Below, one piece after another: positions 41,269 through 49,995 of a DNA stretch of 64,000 bases. Source of the stretch: Kiritimatiellia bacterium (lineage in GTDB: Bacteria > Verrucomicrobiota > Kiritimatiellia > RFP12 > UBA1067); assembly GCA_017405115.1 (NCBI GenBank), contig JAFRBA010000067.1, forward strand, positions 62,001 through 126,000, written 5' to 3'. Within the stretch, counting starts at the first letter, position 1; each line of letters starts with the position of its first letter. The notes beneath the pieces are model-generated. The model was given only the letters and a program-made list of their open reading frames with translations, was not told the origin of the DNA and made no database searches. The position numbers were made by a program, and so were the translations under genes.

Positions 41269-43653
41269 TCATTTTCCATTTTCCGTTTTCCGATTTCCAT
41301 TCTTCACCCTGACCAGCAGCGTGCGGTCGTACCACACGCGGTTTTCCTTCGCCTTACTGCCCTTGTAGCGAGGTCCTTCGAACTTGAGCGAGAGCCACAG
41401 TTCCCAGTATACCGGCTCGCCCGGCGTGTAGCACTCGTCCAGCTGCGAGCGCACGTGGCACGAACCGCCGGGGAACACGTAGCCGTGCGGCGCGGGCACG
41501 AAGACGCCGAGCTTGTAGAAGCAGAACTTGTCCGGAGTCTCCACCTCGTCGTCCTTGATCGTGCGGCACGCCCAGAACTTCTTGTTGGTCGAGTCCCAGT
41601 ATCCGCAGTAGAATCCCTTCGGGTCGTTGCTGTCGCCCTCGTCGCTCGACGCCTGCCCGTAGGCGGCGTCTGCCATGTCGACGAGCTTCGCGCCGCCTGC
41701 CCCGCCGGTGTTGGGAACTTCGATGTAGTCCTCTTCCGAAAGGTTCTTGAACCGCTCCGGCAGAGGTGCCGCGCCGTGCACCGCCATCTGGAACAGCTTC
41801 TTTGCGCTGCCGCACGCGTCTTTGTGGGCGCCGACGACGGGGTTGTACTTGATCGCCTTGCCCAGTCGGTTCTCCGCCCTGCCGGGGCTGCGCCGCTCGA
41901 AGGCGAGGTCGTAGGTGTTCGTGAGCCGCGCGTAGATTGTCTCGGGCGGCACGGAGAATCCGGCGGACTTCAGCTTGGAGTATCGCTTGAGCACGTAGTG
42001 GTCTACGCAGGAGCGCGCCTCGCGCACGTGCTGGAGCGTCGTCGCGTCGCCGGCGACCTTCGCCTCGGCCGCGTCGAAGAGCGCGTTCCAGCGAATCAGG
42101 CGCTCGGTGGCGAAGTTCTCGTTCAGCATTCCGTTCCACGCGAGGTAGCCATCGTGGTCGGCGGTGACCTGCTCCAGCTCCTTTATGTGGGCGAGGATAT
42201 CCTTCGCCGCCGCGCCGTAGTAGAGGCGGCAAAACTCGCGCACGAGCGGAGCGACGGGCAATTCAGGATGTTCATACAACTTGGCGATGAGCCATGCCTG
42301 GAGGTCTGCGTACTGTGCGCCCATCTTGTAGCCGACGTCGTGCTCGAAGCTGCCGCCGGTAAGCCCCGCGTCGGCGGCGAGCTTCAGGTCCTTCGCCCAT
42401 CGGGCGATGCCGAGGAACGGGGATCTCCCGTATGCCATCGGATAGTACCACGTCCACGAATGCCGCGTGATGGAGCACCAGCGCTTCAGGTCGGCGTAGT
42501 CCTGCGCATTGTTCGGGTGCAGGTAGTTCTTGGAGAAGTCGCCGTCGATTGGCGCGAAGACGGGGATCACGTTGTCGGGGAAGCGCCCGAACGCCTCGTT
42601 CGGCGGCTTCTGCGTCTGCGACCTTCGGTATGAAAGGAAATGGACGTATGCGCCGGGGCGCTCCGCGAGCAGCTTCTCGCCGAGCTCCTTCAGATAGTCG
42701 AAGAGCGGTGCGCCGGGCGTGCCGTACTTCTCCACAAGCGCCTTGCAGCCGGGGCAGAAGCAGAACGTTCCGCCGAACTCGTCGCGCTGGCTGAGGTCGA
42801 AGTAGCCCTTGCCGCCGAACTTGTCGGTGGCGGCGATCATTCGCCTCGTAAGCTCGTCGCGGAGTCCTCGGCATGAGTAGCAGACCTCCATGTTGTCGAC
42901 GCGCTTGCCGCTCTCGTCCATCGAATACCACTCGGGATGCTCCTTGAAAGAACCCTTTACGCCGCCACGGTCGTGCGGCGGCATGCGCAGGAAGATGGAA
43001 TGCACCATGGGATTTGGGCAGAACACCTCGGGCTTCAGCGCTTTCACGCCTTTCGGCAGGTCGACGTTGTTGTAGTTCGCCCACAAGAGGGCGTTGAGGC
43101 GGTTGCGGTAGTGGAAAAGGATTCCGTTTCGTGGCAGCTGGGCGGAGTTCTCTATGGTGAGTATCCAGCGCTCGGCGAGCTTCGGACGGTTCACGTCGAC
43201 GAACGCCTCCGTCGGAATCGCGCGCTTCGGTATCACCGGTTCGTCCCACGGCGTGAGCCAGCGGCAGCCCATGCGATTCTCGAGGAACACGTAGACGCCG
43301 TTCGCGGTGCCCATCTTCCCCTCGCCCCAGATGTAGAGCGACGAGCCGTCGCAGACTGCCGCGCTCTCTCCGCTTGCAAGCGTCTTCGCGGCGGCAAGCG
43401 CGCGGCGCTTCGCCTCGGCGGTGCCGACCTCGATGCGGAACACGCAGTCCGGCGCGGCAACGCCGTCGCAAAGCGCGACCGCCCCGCCCGTGGCTTTCTC
43501 CAGATGCGCCTTGAGGTCGTTTGCGGCGAAGCGCGTGTCGTCTGACGCGGCGGCGTCGATTGATATTGAAGTCGTAGCTGCAGCAAGCGCAGTGGCAGCA
43601 GCGAAAACCGCCGCCGCGAACGTGACGAGAGACAACCGATGGAACCGGCTCAT
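41269..43653 (-). CDS. Second DUF4838 glycosidase-like protein
   Basis: The product has 794 residues with a signal peptide (~1-25). An N-terminal GH67/GH20-like domain (~28-150) is followed by a DUF4838 barrel (SFKEHPEWYSMDESGKRVDN, FCFCPGCKALVEKYGTPGAP, HSWTWYYPMAYG) and a C-terminal beta region. It is a paralogue of the gene at 30700. The last residues (NGNRKTENGK) and the stop codon come from a heptad repeat at 41270-41297, so the original C-terminus was probably replaced. ATGA overlap with the HEAT-like gene. Confidence 0.85.
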   Translation of the reverse strand: MSRFHRLSLVTFAAAVFAAATALAAATTSISIDAAASDDTRFAANDLKAHLEKATGGAVALCDGVAAPDCVFRIEVGTAEAKRRALAAAKTLASGESAAVCDGSSLYIWGEGKMGTANGVYVFLENRMGCRWLTPWDEPVIPKRAIPTEAFVDVNRPKLAERWILTIENSAQLPRNGILFHYRNRLNALLWANYNNVDLPKGVKALKPEVFCPNPMVHSIFLRMPPHDRGGVKGSFKEHPEWYSMDESGKRVDNMEVCYSCRGLRDELTRRMIAATDKFGGKGYFDLSQRDEFGGTFCFCPGCKALVEKYGTPGAPLFDYLKELGEKLLAERPGAYVHFLSYRRSQTQKPPNEAFGRFPDNVIPVFAPIDGDFSKNYLHPNNAQDYADLKRWCSITRHSWTWYYPMAYGRSPFLGIARWAKDLKLAADAGLTGGSFEHDVGYKMGAQYADLQAWLIAKLYEHPELPVAPLVREFCRLYYGAAAKDILAHIKELEQVTADHDGYLAWNGMLNENFATERLIRWNALFDAAEAKVAGDATTLQHVREARSCVDHYVLKRYSKLKSAGFSVPPETIYARLTNTYDLAFERRSPGRAENRLGKAIKYNPVVGAHKDACGSAKKLFQMAVHGAAPLPERFKNLSEEDYIEVPNTGGAGGAKLVDMADAAYGQASSDEGDSNDPKGFYCGYWDSTNKKFWACRTIKDDEVETPDKFCFYKLGVFVPAPHGYVFPGGSCHVRSQLDECYTPGEPVYWELWLSLKFEGPRYKGSKAKENRVWYDRTLLVRVKNGNRKTENGK
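41270..41297. repeat. Heptad tandem repeat forming the 3' end of the DUF4838 gene
   Basis: The units CATTTTC, CATTTTC, CGTTTTC and CGATTTC are consecutive. They lie 35 bp from the other heptad array, at the junction of two operon genes. Confidence 0.82.
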
Positions 43654-44366
43654 TCCGGAGTCGACTCCTGCGCCGACTCTCCGGTAGGCGCCTGCTTTGT
43701 GACGTCGAGAATCCAGGCGGCGGTTTTCCAGCATGAATGCTTAGTGTCCTTGATGACCTCGCGCAGAACCGGCAGCTTCACGCTCTCGTCGCGGTTGAGG
43801 ATGTCGCTGAACACGGCGTCGACGGTCTCTTCGTCCTGCCCCTTGTCCATGAGTATGCCGGCGAGCAGCATGACGTTCTCGTCCGGGATCAGGTTCAGGG
43901 CCCGGTGGATGCACTCGTCCTTGCGGTCCTCCGGAACCTTGCGGAACTTCTCCACGAATGCGTCGATGTCGTCCATCGTCGGCGGGCTGCTCTTCTTCGC
44001 CGTCTCCGTCCATTTGTCCGTCAGCTCGTCAAACTCCTCGACCAGCTTGTCGGCCTCGGCCTCCGCCTTCTCCTCCGCCGTCGGCTCGGCGTCGGCGGCG
44101 TCATCGCCGTCGTCGCCGTCGTTCCCTGCGCCTGCCTTCTTCGACGCTCCGCCGGCTTTCGCGGGGCGGTTCTTCGCCTTGCGCTGCCTCTCAAACGGGA
44201 TGTCCATGTCCTTGAAGTCGCCCAGTTCCTTGTCGTTTGGCTCCATGCGCTCGAACTCGCGTTCGAGATCCTCCTGCGTCGGCGGGCGGCTGGAATTCAT
44301 GTAGAGGCAGACTCCGACGCAGGCGAGTGCTGCGGCGACGAGGATCCATAGTGCGGCTTTCTTCAC
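43650..44366 (-). CDS. Membrane-anchored helical protein of unknown function
   Basis: The product has 238 residues from a GTG preceded by AAAGGAG. One N-terminal membrane helix (ALWILVAAALACVGVCLYM) is followed by a charged, D/E/K-rich linker (GNDGDDGDDAADAEPTAEEK) and a helical region (~115-225) with DECIHRALNLIPDENVMLLA, suggestive of short alpha-helical repeats. Similar build to the gene at 49074. It probably resides in the periplasm, attached to the inner membrane. No known family. Confidence 0.6.
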   Translation of the reverse strand: MKKAALWILVAAALACVGVCLYMNSSRPPTQEDLEREFERMEPNDKELGDFKDMDIPFERQRKAKNRPAKAGGASKKAGAGNDGDDGDDAADAEPTAEEKAEAEADKLVEEFDELTDKWTETAKKSSPPTMDDIDAFVEKFRKVPEDRKDECIHRALNLIPDENVMLLAGILMDKGQDEETVDAVFSDILNRDESVKLPVLREVIKDTKHSCWKTAAWILDVTKQAPTGESAQESTPE

Positions 44367-44379
44367 GATGTCACTCCTT

Positions 44380-45711
44380 TCATCTGGCGCCGCGCATGAA
44401 CACCACGGCGGCAAACGTCTTCTTAAGAATCCACAGGTCCAGCCACGGCGACCAGTTGAGGATGTAGTGTATGTCGAGGGCGACGCGGCGCGAGTAGTCG
44501 GTGTCGCTGCGGCCCGACGCCTGCCAGAGGCCGGTCACGCCTGGCTTGACGGACGAGAACGTGGCGTAGTCGTCGCCGTAGTAGTGCACTTCGCCCTCGA
44601 CTATCGGACGAGGGCCGACGAGCGTCATGTCGCCGGCGAATACGTTGAAGAGCTGCGGGAATTCGTCGATCGAAGTGCGGCGGAGGAACCGGCCGAGCGG
44701 GGTCACGCGAGGATCGTCCTTCAGCTTGAAGCTGGCCTCCCATTCCGCCTTCTTCGCGGGATCGGCGGCAAGTATGGCCGCAAGCCTCTCGTCGGCGTCG
44801 GCGTACATCGTGCGGAACTTCCAGACGCGCAGCGGCCGGCCTTTCTTGCCGAGCCTGTCGTGGCGGTAGAACACCGGCCCGCGGGACGTCAGCTTCACGA
44901 GCAGCGGCACTACCGCGAATATCGGCAGCGCGAAGACGAACACGAGCGCCGCGAACAGCTTGTCGAGAATCCACTTCTCCGTCTGCAGGAGGCGCATCTT
45001 GCGCTGGTTCGCAAACTCGATTCCGCCGAAGCCGTCGATCGACGTCGGACGCGCTATCGACAGCGGCAGCGTACCGGAGGACGGCAGGTATTCGATGTAG
45101 ACGTAGCGCTGCGCGTAGCTCGGGTAGTGCGCGCGGAATTCTTCCATGTCCTCGCAGGAGAAGACTATCTTCGGCCCGTCCTCAACCGGCACCGGGCGAA
45201 AGCCGGCGTATGCGTCGACGTCGAGGGCCCCGGAAAGGCGCTTCGCGGATTCGGCGGGGCCGACGACCGCCGCCGGAATGCGGAACGCCCTGAACTTGAA
45301 CATCGCCCAGCGAGCCAGGTCGCGCATCGGCTGCACAAGCGCCGCGGTGAACACGCCCGAGAAGACGGTCACCACGCGGGACGTCTCCTTCATCGTCTGG
45401 TTCGTCAGCGCTATGTAGGCCACGAGGCCGAGATGGGTCAGGAGCGCGGACGCCGCGAGGCGCCGCATCTCCTCCACCGGCGACACAGGCGCCGCCGGAT
45501 ACGAGACGCGCCCCTGGTAGAGCCGAAACGCGACGTTCATGAGGACGAACGCCACAAGCGCCGGCCACAGACGCAGATAGAACTCCCATCCATACCTGTA
45601 TTTGCCTATGCCCACCGCCCAGTATGCCCAGACGTCAAAAGCCCAGACAGACGCCATCGTCACGACGTCCGTCAGCACAAGGACGAGCACGCGAAGACGC
45701 GCAGCCCTCAC
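44380..45711 (-). CDS. Polyprenyl-phosphate sugar-1-phosphate transferase (WcaJ/WbaP type)
   Basis: The product has 443 residues. Four or five N-terminal membrane helices (~10-130) and a CoA-binding-like middle region precede the catalytic bacterial sugar-transferase domain (~240-443): LTSRGPVFYRHDRLGKKG, WKFRTMYADADERL, DDPRVTPLGRFLRRTSIDEF, VGPRPIVEGEV and KPGVTGLWQASGRSDTDYSR. It transfers a sugar phosphate to undecaprenyl phosphate and so starts exopolysaccharide, O-antigen or protein-glycan synthesis. The GTG at 45711 lies in a GTGA overlap with the ligase-like gene. Confidence 0.92.
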   Translation of the reverse strand: MRAARLRVLVLVLTDVVTMASVWAFDVWAYWAVGIGKYRYGWEFYLRLWPALVAFVLMNVAFRLYQGRVSYPAAPVSPVEEMRRLAASALLTHLGLVAYIALTNQTMKETSRVVTVFSGVFTAALVQPMRDLARWAMFKFRAFRIPAAVVGPAESAKRLSGALDVDAYAGFRPVPVEDGPKIVFSCEDMEEFRAHYPSYAQRYVYIEYLPSSGTLPLSIARPTSIDGFGGIEFANQRKMRLLQTEKWILDKLFAALVFVFALPIFAVVPLLVKLTSRGPVFYRHDRLGKKGRPLRVWKFRTMYADADERLAAILAADPAKKAEWEASFKLKDDPRVTPLGRFLRRTSIDEFPQLFNVFAGDMTLVGPRPIVEGEVHYYGDDYATFSSVKPGVTGLWQASGRSDTDYSRRVALDIHYILNWSPWLDLWILKKTFAAVVFMRGAR

Positions 45712-47507
45712 CGGCCACCCCCTATTACGTAGTCCGTCCACCCGGGAATGTAGAGCTCCGCGCCCTTTACGACCGTAACCCACTTCGGATGCGGCCCCGC
45801 GCCGTACACGTCGACGTAACGCGCCGCGAACTCGCCCAGCAGAACTCCGACGCCGGTCGAGGCGAAGAGAGTCTGCGGTATCGCCCCGGGCGCGAACGTC
45901 GGGGACACGAACGCGATTTCACGCGCCGCAGGGGCGCGTCCGTTGCGGTAGAGCGCCAGGAAGCGCTCTCCCTGCCGGCCGGGAAGCACGAGCCGTCCGA
46001 CCCCGCTCGCCGGCACGTCCGCAAGGCTGCGGCAGTATGCGCACGCGGGCACGGGCTTCCCTTCGCCGCGCGCGATGTAGTGGCGGCGTATGAGGTTCTG
46101 CGTGTAGATGCCGCCGAGCGTCTCGCCGTCGTCCACGATCCATACCGCAGGCTTGCCCTCTCCGACGATCACGACTCCGCCTTCGTGGCGTATTCGCGGA
46201 CTCGACGGCCCGACGGCACGGCAGACCGCGTACAGCGCGGCGACTGCGACAACGCTCGCAGCGGCGGCGATTCCGAGCCACTTCAGGTAGCCGCGCCATT
46301 CGCGCCATTCGCCGCGGCACATTCGCCATGCAAACAAGCCGACGATGGCCGCCGGGAGCGCCCATACCGAGAAGAGCGACAGCATCACGTTGAAAAGCGC
46401 GGCGACGAAAAGCGACGTCCAGACCGCGACGCCCGCCGCGCCGAGTCCCCTTCGGGCGAACTTCCAGAGAAGCGCCAGCGCGGCGAACCAGCCGAACATC
46501 CAGAGCCAGCGTCCGAACCAGCCGTAGCCGACGAGATGCGTAAGATGGTCGCTGACGAGCGACATCTGCCACGTGTCGCCGCCCATCGACTGGTACCAGT
46601 GCGAGTACGCGGGCCCAGCGCCGCGCACGCCCCAGCCGCCAGGCGCGTCGACCATCATCCGCGCACCCTCGACGAAAAGCGAACTGCGGTCGCGGCCTTC
46701 GCCGCGACCCTCGACCGCCCGTACAAGGCTCTTCGTGAACCGCTTCGTGCCCTGCGTCGCCACGGCAAAGACCCCGGCAAGCACTATGCATCCGACGAGC
46801 ACAAGCATGCGTCTGCCCACCGGGCGAACCGACCTTCGCAGGAAGACCGCGACGAGGAGCACGGCGAACCCGGCGAGGAACGCAAGGATCCCGCCGCGCG
46901 ATCCGGTGAGAGCCAGCCCCGCAAGCGAGGCGAGCATCGTCAGCAGCCCGACCGCCAGCCCGACCTTGCCGCATTCCAGGAAAAGCGCCGCGCCAAGGAG
47001 GGCGAAGCCCGCCAAAAACGCGGCAGCGGCGTTGGGGCTCCTGAACCAGAGCGAGAAGCGCCCGGTCATGCTCCAGATGTCCGTAAGCCTGTCCAGTCGC
47101 TTCTGCATCTTCTCCTGATCCATCTGCTCCGGCTCTATCGCCCAGAGCGACGCGGGCTTTCCGGCGTAGGAGGGCTCGAACGGATATGAGATGGAGTGCT
47201 TCGACTTGCCGCGCTGATATGCGACAAGACGCCCGTTCTCGTAAGTGAAGCGGCGGCGGCCCGGCGCCCTGACCACGACCCTGTCGTCGTCGATCTCGGC
47301 CGACCACCCGCGCGGAGACTTGAAGCTGCCGTCGCCAAGCTGCTGGAACTCGCGCAGTTCGCCGTCCGGCCCCATCATTCGATAGTAGAACGGACAGACC
47401 GGCGCGAAATAGGTTATGCCGGCAAGATCAGTCTCCGATGGCGCGTCCGCAGCCTGCAAAGCGACTGCGGACGCCAAGAGAAACAGAATGCAGAGCGTTC
47501 GGCGCAT
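45708..47507 (-). CDS. O-antigen ligase/polymerase-like membrane protein with extra soluble domains
   Basis: The product has 599 residues: a signal or first helix (~1-19), a soluble N-terminal region (~25-150) and about ten membrane helices (~165-440). The loop with SGRF-type context (SMTGRFSLWFRSPNAAAAFL) and GGWGVRGAGPAYSHWYQSMGG resembles the periplasmic loop of O-antigen ligases/Wzy. A ~140-residue C-terminal soluble domain (IVDDGETLGGIYTQNLIRRH, AFVSPTFAPG) looks alpha/beta-hydrolase-like. It probably polymerises or attaches the glycan started by the adjacent transferase. Ends in a GTGA overlap. Confidence 0.72.
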   Translation of the reverse strand: MRRTLCILFLLASAVALQAADAPSETDLAGITYFAPVCPFYYRMMGPDGELREFQQLGDGSFKSPRGWSAEIDDDRVVVRAPGRRRFTYENGRLVAYQRGKSKHSISYPFEPSYAGKPASLWAIEPEQMDQEKMQKRLDRLTDIWSMTGRFSLWFRSPNAAAAFLAGFALLGAALFLECGKVGLAVGLLTMLASLAGLALTGSRGGILAFLAGFAVLLVAVFLRRSVRPVGRRMLVLVGCIVLAGVFAVATQGTKRFTKSLVRAVEGRGEGRDRSSLFVEGARMMVDAPGGWGVRGAGPAYSHWYQSMGGDTWQMSLVSDHLTHLVGYGWFGRWLWMFGWFAALALLWKFARRGLGAAGVAVWTSLFVAALFNVMLSLFSVWALPAAIVGLFAWRMCRGEWREWRGYLKWLGIAAAASVVAVAALYAVCRAVGPSSPRIRHEGGVVIVGEGKPAVWIVDDGETLGGIYTQNLIRRHYIARGEGKPVPACAYCRSLADVPASGVGRLVLPGRQGERFLALYRNGRAPAAREIAFVSPTFAPGAIPQTLFASTGVGVLLGEFAARYVDVYGAGPHPKWVTVVKGAELYIPGWTDYVIGGGR

Positions 47508-47515
47508 CCGCGTCG

Positions 47516-48250
47516 TCAGTTCCTCTTGAACTTGGCCGTGTAGGACGCCTTGCCCGTGACCTTGACGGACTTCGTCGTCTTGGACGAGACCTTATCCTTG
47601 GTACCGGTGCGATACCATCCGTCGAATCTGTAGCCGCTCTTGGGCGTCGCGACGAGCGTGACCCTCTTGCCGATTCTCTGGTAGCTCGTGGTGGCGGCCT
47701 TTCCGCCGGTTCCGGCCTTCGTCCGCACCAGCACATAGTTCTTCAGGGCGGACTTCACGTTCTTCTTGAGGCCGTCGGCGGTGAATCCATCGGCTGTGAA
47801 CACCGTCTTCATCATGGGCGACGTCGTATCTCCCGCAGGCTTGCAGTAGACTGCGCAGAACGGGAATCTGCGGAGAATCGTCTTGGAGTCGTCCTCGTCC
47901 GTGCCGCTGAACTTGGAGAAATTGTACGCCTTCTTGCCGGCTTCTCTGCCGATGCCGATAACGAACATGTAGCCGCATTTCTTCTGCCACGCCCTGAACG
48001 AGGACGACTCGGCTATCGAGTTGCAGACTTTTTTGCAGTGGGAGCAGCCGTTGTTGACCCAGAACACGACGAGCGGAATGCCATTCTTCTCGGCGTACCT
48101 CTTGCACTTCGAGAACTGCGTCGACCACACGCCCGGCTCGACGGCGGTCGTGGAGTACTCCAGGCCCTCGTGGACAGCGGCCTCAGACGCCGTGCAGAAA
48201 GCCGCACACGCGGCGAGAACCGTGCCGCCCAACATATTCTTCATGTTCAT
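47516..48250 (-). CDS. Secreted thioredoxin-fold protein with C-terminal beta repeat (CSHC)
   Basis: The product has 244 residues with a signal peptide (~1-24). The thioredoxin-like domain (~30-170) has PLVVFWVNNGCSHCKKVCNS, so the CxxC is CSHC. The C-terminal ~60 residues (RVTLVATPKSGYRFDGWY) look like an InlB/Listeria-Bacteroides-type beta repeat. It may reduce or isomerise disulfides outside the cytoplasm. Paralogue of the next gene (48303) and of the first domain of the protein at 54313. Confidence 0.78.
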   Translation of the reverse strand: MNMKNMLGGTVLAACAAFCTASEAAVHEGLEYSTTAVEPGVWSTQFSKCKRYAEKNGIPLVVFWVNNGCSHCKKVCNSIAESSSFRAWQKKCGYMFVIGIGREAGKKAYNFSKFSGTDEDDSKTILRRFPFCAVYCKPAGDTTSPMMKTVFTADGFTADGLKKNVKSALKNYVLVRTKAGTGGKAATTSYQRIGKRVTLVATPKSGYRFDGWYRTGTKDKVSSKTTKSVKVTGKASYTAKFKRN

Positions 48251-48302
48251 TTCAGATTTTCCTTTCGTTGCTCACAAAGCGACAACAGCGGCGCGAGCGG
48301 CC

Positions 48303-49061
48303 TCATTCCGCCGGAACGGCCAGGATGCGCGGCTTCAGCTCGTACTTGAAGACGGCCTTGTACGTGGCGGATTTTGTTATCTTCAGCTTGTAGTACGCCT
48401 TCTTCGAAATCTGCTTGCCCTTCTTGTCGTACCACGCCACGAAGCGGTAGCCCCGGTTCGAGACGGCCTTTATCGGCACCTTCTTGCCGATCTTCTGCCA
48501 GCGCACCTGAGAAACAGAGCCCCCCTTGCCGGCCTTGAGCGTGATCTTCGCGTACTTGCTCCTGGAGGAGAGTACCTTGCGGCGGAATGCGTCGGCCGTC
48601 ATGCCGCTGCCGGACGACCTGCCGGCAAAGACCTTCTTGAGCGTCGGCGATACCGAGCCTCGCGGATTCAAGTAGACCGCGCAGTAAGGGAACGAGCTGA
48701 GCGTCGTCCTGCCGTCGGTCTTGGCAAACGCCTTTGCCTTCTTGCCTGAAGACGTCTTGTTGCCGATGCCGAGCACGAACATGTATCCGCTCGACTTCTG
48801 CCACTTGGCGAACGAAGACGACGCGGATATCGAGCTGCAGAGCGCGCGGCAGTAGCCGCAGCCGGGGTTCACCCACAGGACGACGAGCGGAATGCCCTGC
48901 TTCTCGGCGTACTTCTTGGCCTTGGAGAACTGCGTCGTCCACACGCTGGGGGTCACTGCGGTTGTCGAATACTTCAGCCCCTCGTGCGACTTGGTCGCCG
49001 CAGAACCGACGACGCACGTCAGCGCGCACAGCGCAGTCGCCACAATCCTCAAGATACGCAC
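48303..49061 (-). CDS. Secreted thioredoxin-fold protein with C-terminal beta repeat (CGYC)
   Basis: The product has 252 residues from a GTG at 49061, with signal LRIVATALCALTCVVGSAA. The thioredoxin-like domain carries IPLVVLWVNPGCGYCRALCS (CGYC), followed by the shared SSSFAKWQKSSGYMFVLGIG. The C-terminal repeat has VSNRGYRFVAWYDKKGK and ends in ATYKAVFKYEL. Same architecture as the gene at 47516. Confidence 0.78.
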   Translation of the reverse strand: MRILRIVATALCALTCVVGSAATKSHEGLKYSTTAVTPSVWTTQFSKAKKYAEKQGIPLVVLWVNPGCGYCRALCSSISASSSFAKWQKSSGYMFVLGIGNKTSSGKKAKAFAKTDGRTTLSSFPYCAVYLNPRGSVSPTLKKVFAGRSSGSGMTADAFRRKVLSSRSKYAKITLKAGKGGSVSQVRWQKIGKKVPIKAVSNRGYRFVAWYDKKGKQISKKAYYKLKITKSATYKAVFKYELKPRILAVPAE

Positions 49062-49073
49062 GTCAAAGCCCCC

Positions 49074-49973
49074 TTACTTTCCGTTGGTTGAACCGGTCGT
49101 CGCGGAAAAACCGTCGGACTGCTCGCTGTCCGGATTGTCCTTGCCGTACTGGATTATGTCCGCACGCGTCTGAATCTTCCCGGTCTCGTCGTCGAAGAGG
49201 AACGGAATGTTGTCGCCGAGGGCGTCGATGGCCGTCTTGTTGCCGCTGTCGAGAATCGTCAGCGACGTCGAGACCTTGAGCGAGTTAGGCATTCCGTTCA
49301 TTTCGAAGATGAACGGGTTCAGTATCAGGCCGTCGGTGGTCAGCTTGACGAGCTGCGCGATGGCGTCGGCGATCTGCTGCGGAGTGGTGTCGAAGTCCCA
49401 CAGCAGCTCCTGGATGGCCGCGAGCGACGCCTCGGAGACCTCTGGCTCAGGATCCGCCGCGAGCTGCACCAGCTCTGGGAGCGACTCGAAGACGCCGCCG
49501 CCGGCGAACTTGAGGGCGTCGATCGCCTGTATCTTGGCATATGCGGTTACCGGCTCGCCCTTCGCTATCATCGCCAGCAGCTTCCGCACCGCCGCCAGGA
49601 CGCCCTTGCGGTCGAACTTGCCCTGTGCGCTGCGCATGTCGGCGATCAGGTCGAGCACGGCCTTCGACATCTCCACGGCAACCTCGCCCTCGAGCGTGAA
49701 GTCGAGATCCATGTCGAACTTGCCCTTCTCGGACTCAAAGGGGTTCCAGTTTTCGTCGATCTTGCCCTTCGGGGCTTCGCGGCCGCGCGAGGCCACGTCT
49801 ATGCGCCGCGCACTGCGCTTGGCGGCGGGCTTCGCCTCGCGGATGACCCGCGAGCGAAGCACCTTGCCCGGCTTCGCTTCCGGCGCCTTCTCGCCGGGGG
49901 CCGTCAGCTTCCAGCCTCCGAAGCCAAGGCCCACGAGAGCCAGCGTAAGGACTATGAGTTTCCAGAGTTTCAT
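49074..49973 (-). CDS. Membrane-anchored HEAT-like repeat protein
   Basis: The product has 299 residues. One N-terminal membrane helix (LIVLTLALVGLGFGGWKL), a basic linker, then alpha-helical repeats (~110-225) resembling HEAT/ARM units (IQAIDALKFAGGGVFESLPE, LVQLAADPEPEVSEASLAAI). It is probably a periplasmic scaffold. It is the counterpart of the gene at 43650 and lies 12 nt before the thioredoxin-like gene. Confidence 0.65.
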   Translation of the reverse strand: MKLWKLIVLTLALVGLGFGGWKLTAPGEKAPEAKPGKVLRSRVIREAKPAAKRSARRIDVASRGREAPKGKIDENWNPFESEKGKFDMDLDFTLEGEVAVEMSKAVLDLIADMRSAQGKFDRKGVLAAVRKLLAMIAKGEPVTAYAKIQAIDALKFAGGGVFESLPELVQLAADPEPEVSEASLAAIQELLWDFDTTPQQIADAIAQLVKLTTDGLILNPFIFEMNGMPNSLKVSTSLTILDSGNKTAIDALGDNIPFLFDDETGKIQTRADIIQYGKDNPDSEQSDGFSATTGSTNGK

Positions 49974-49995
49974 CTGAGTTCAATCCCCGTCATGT

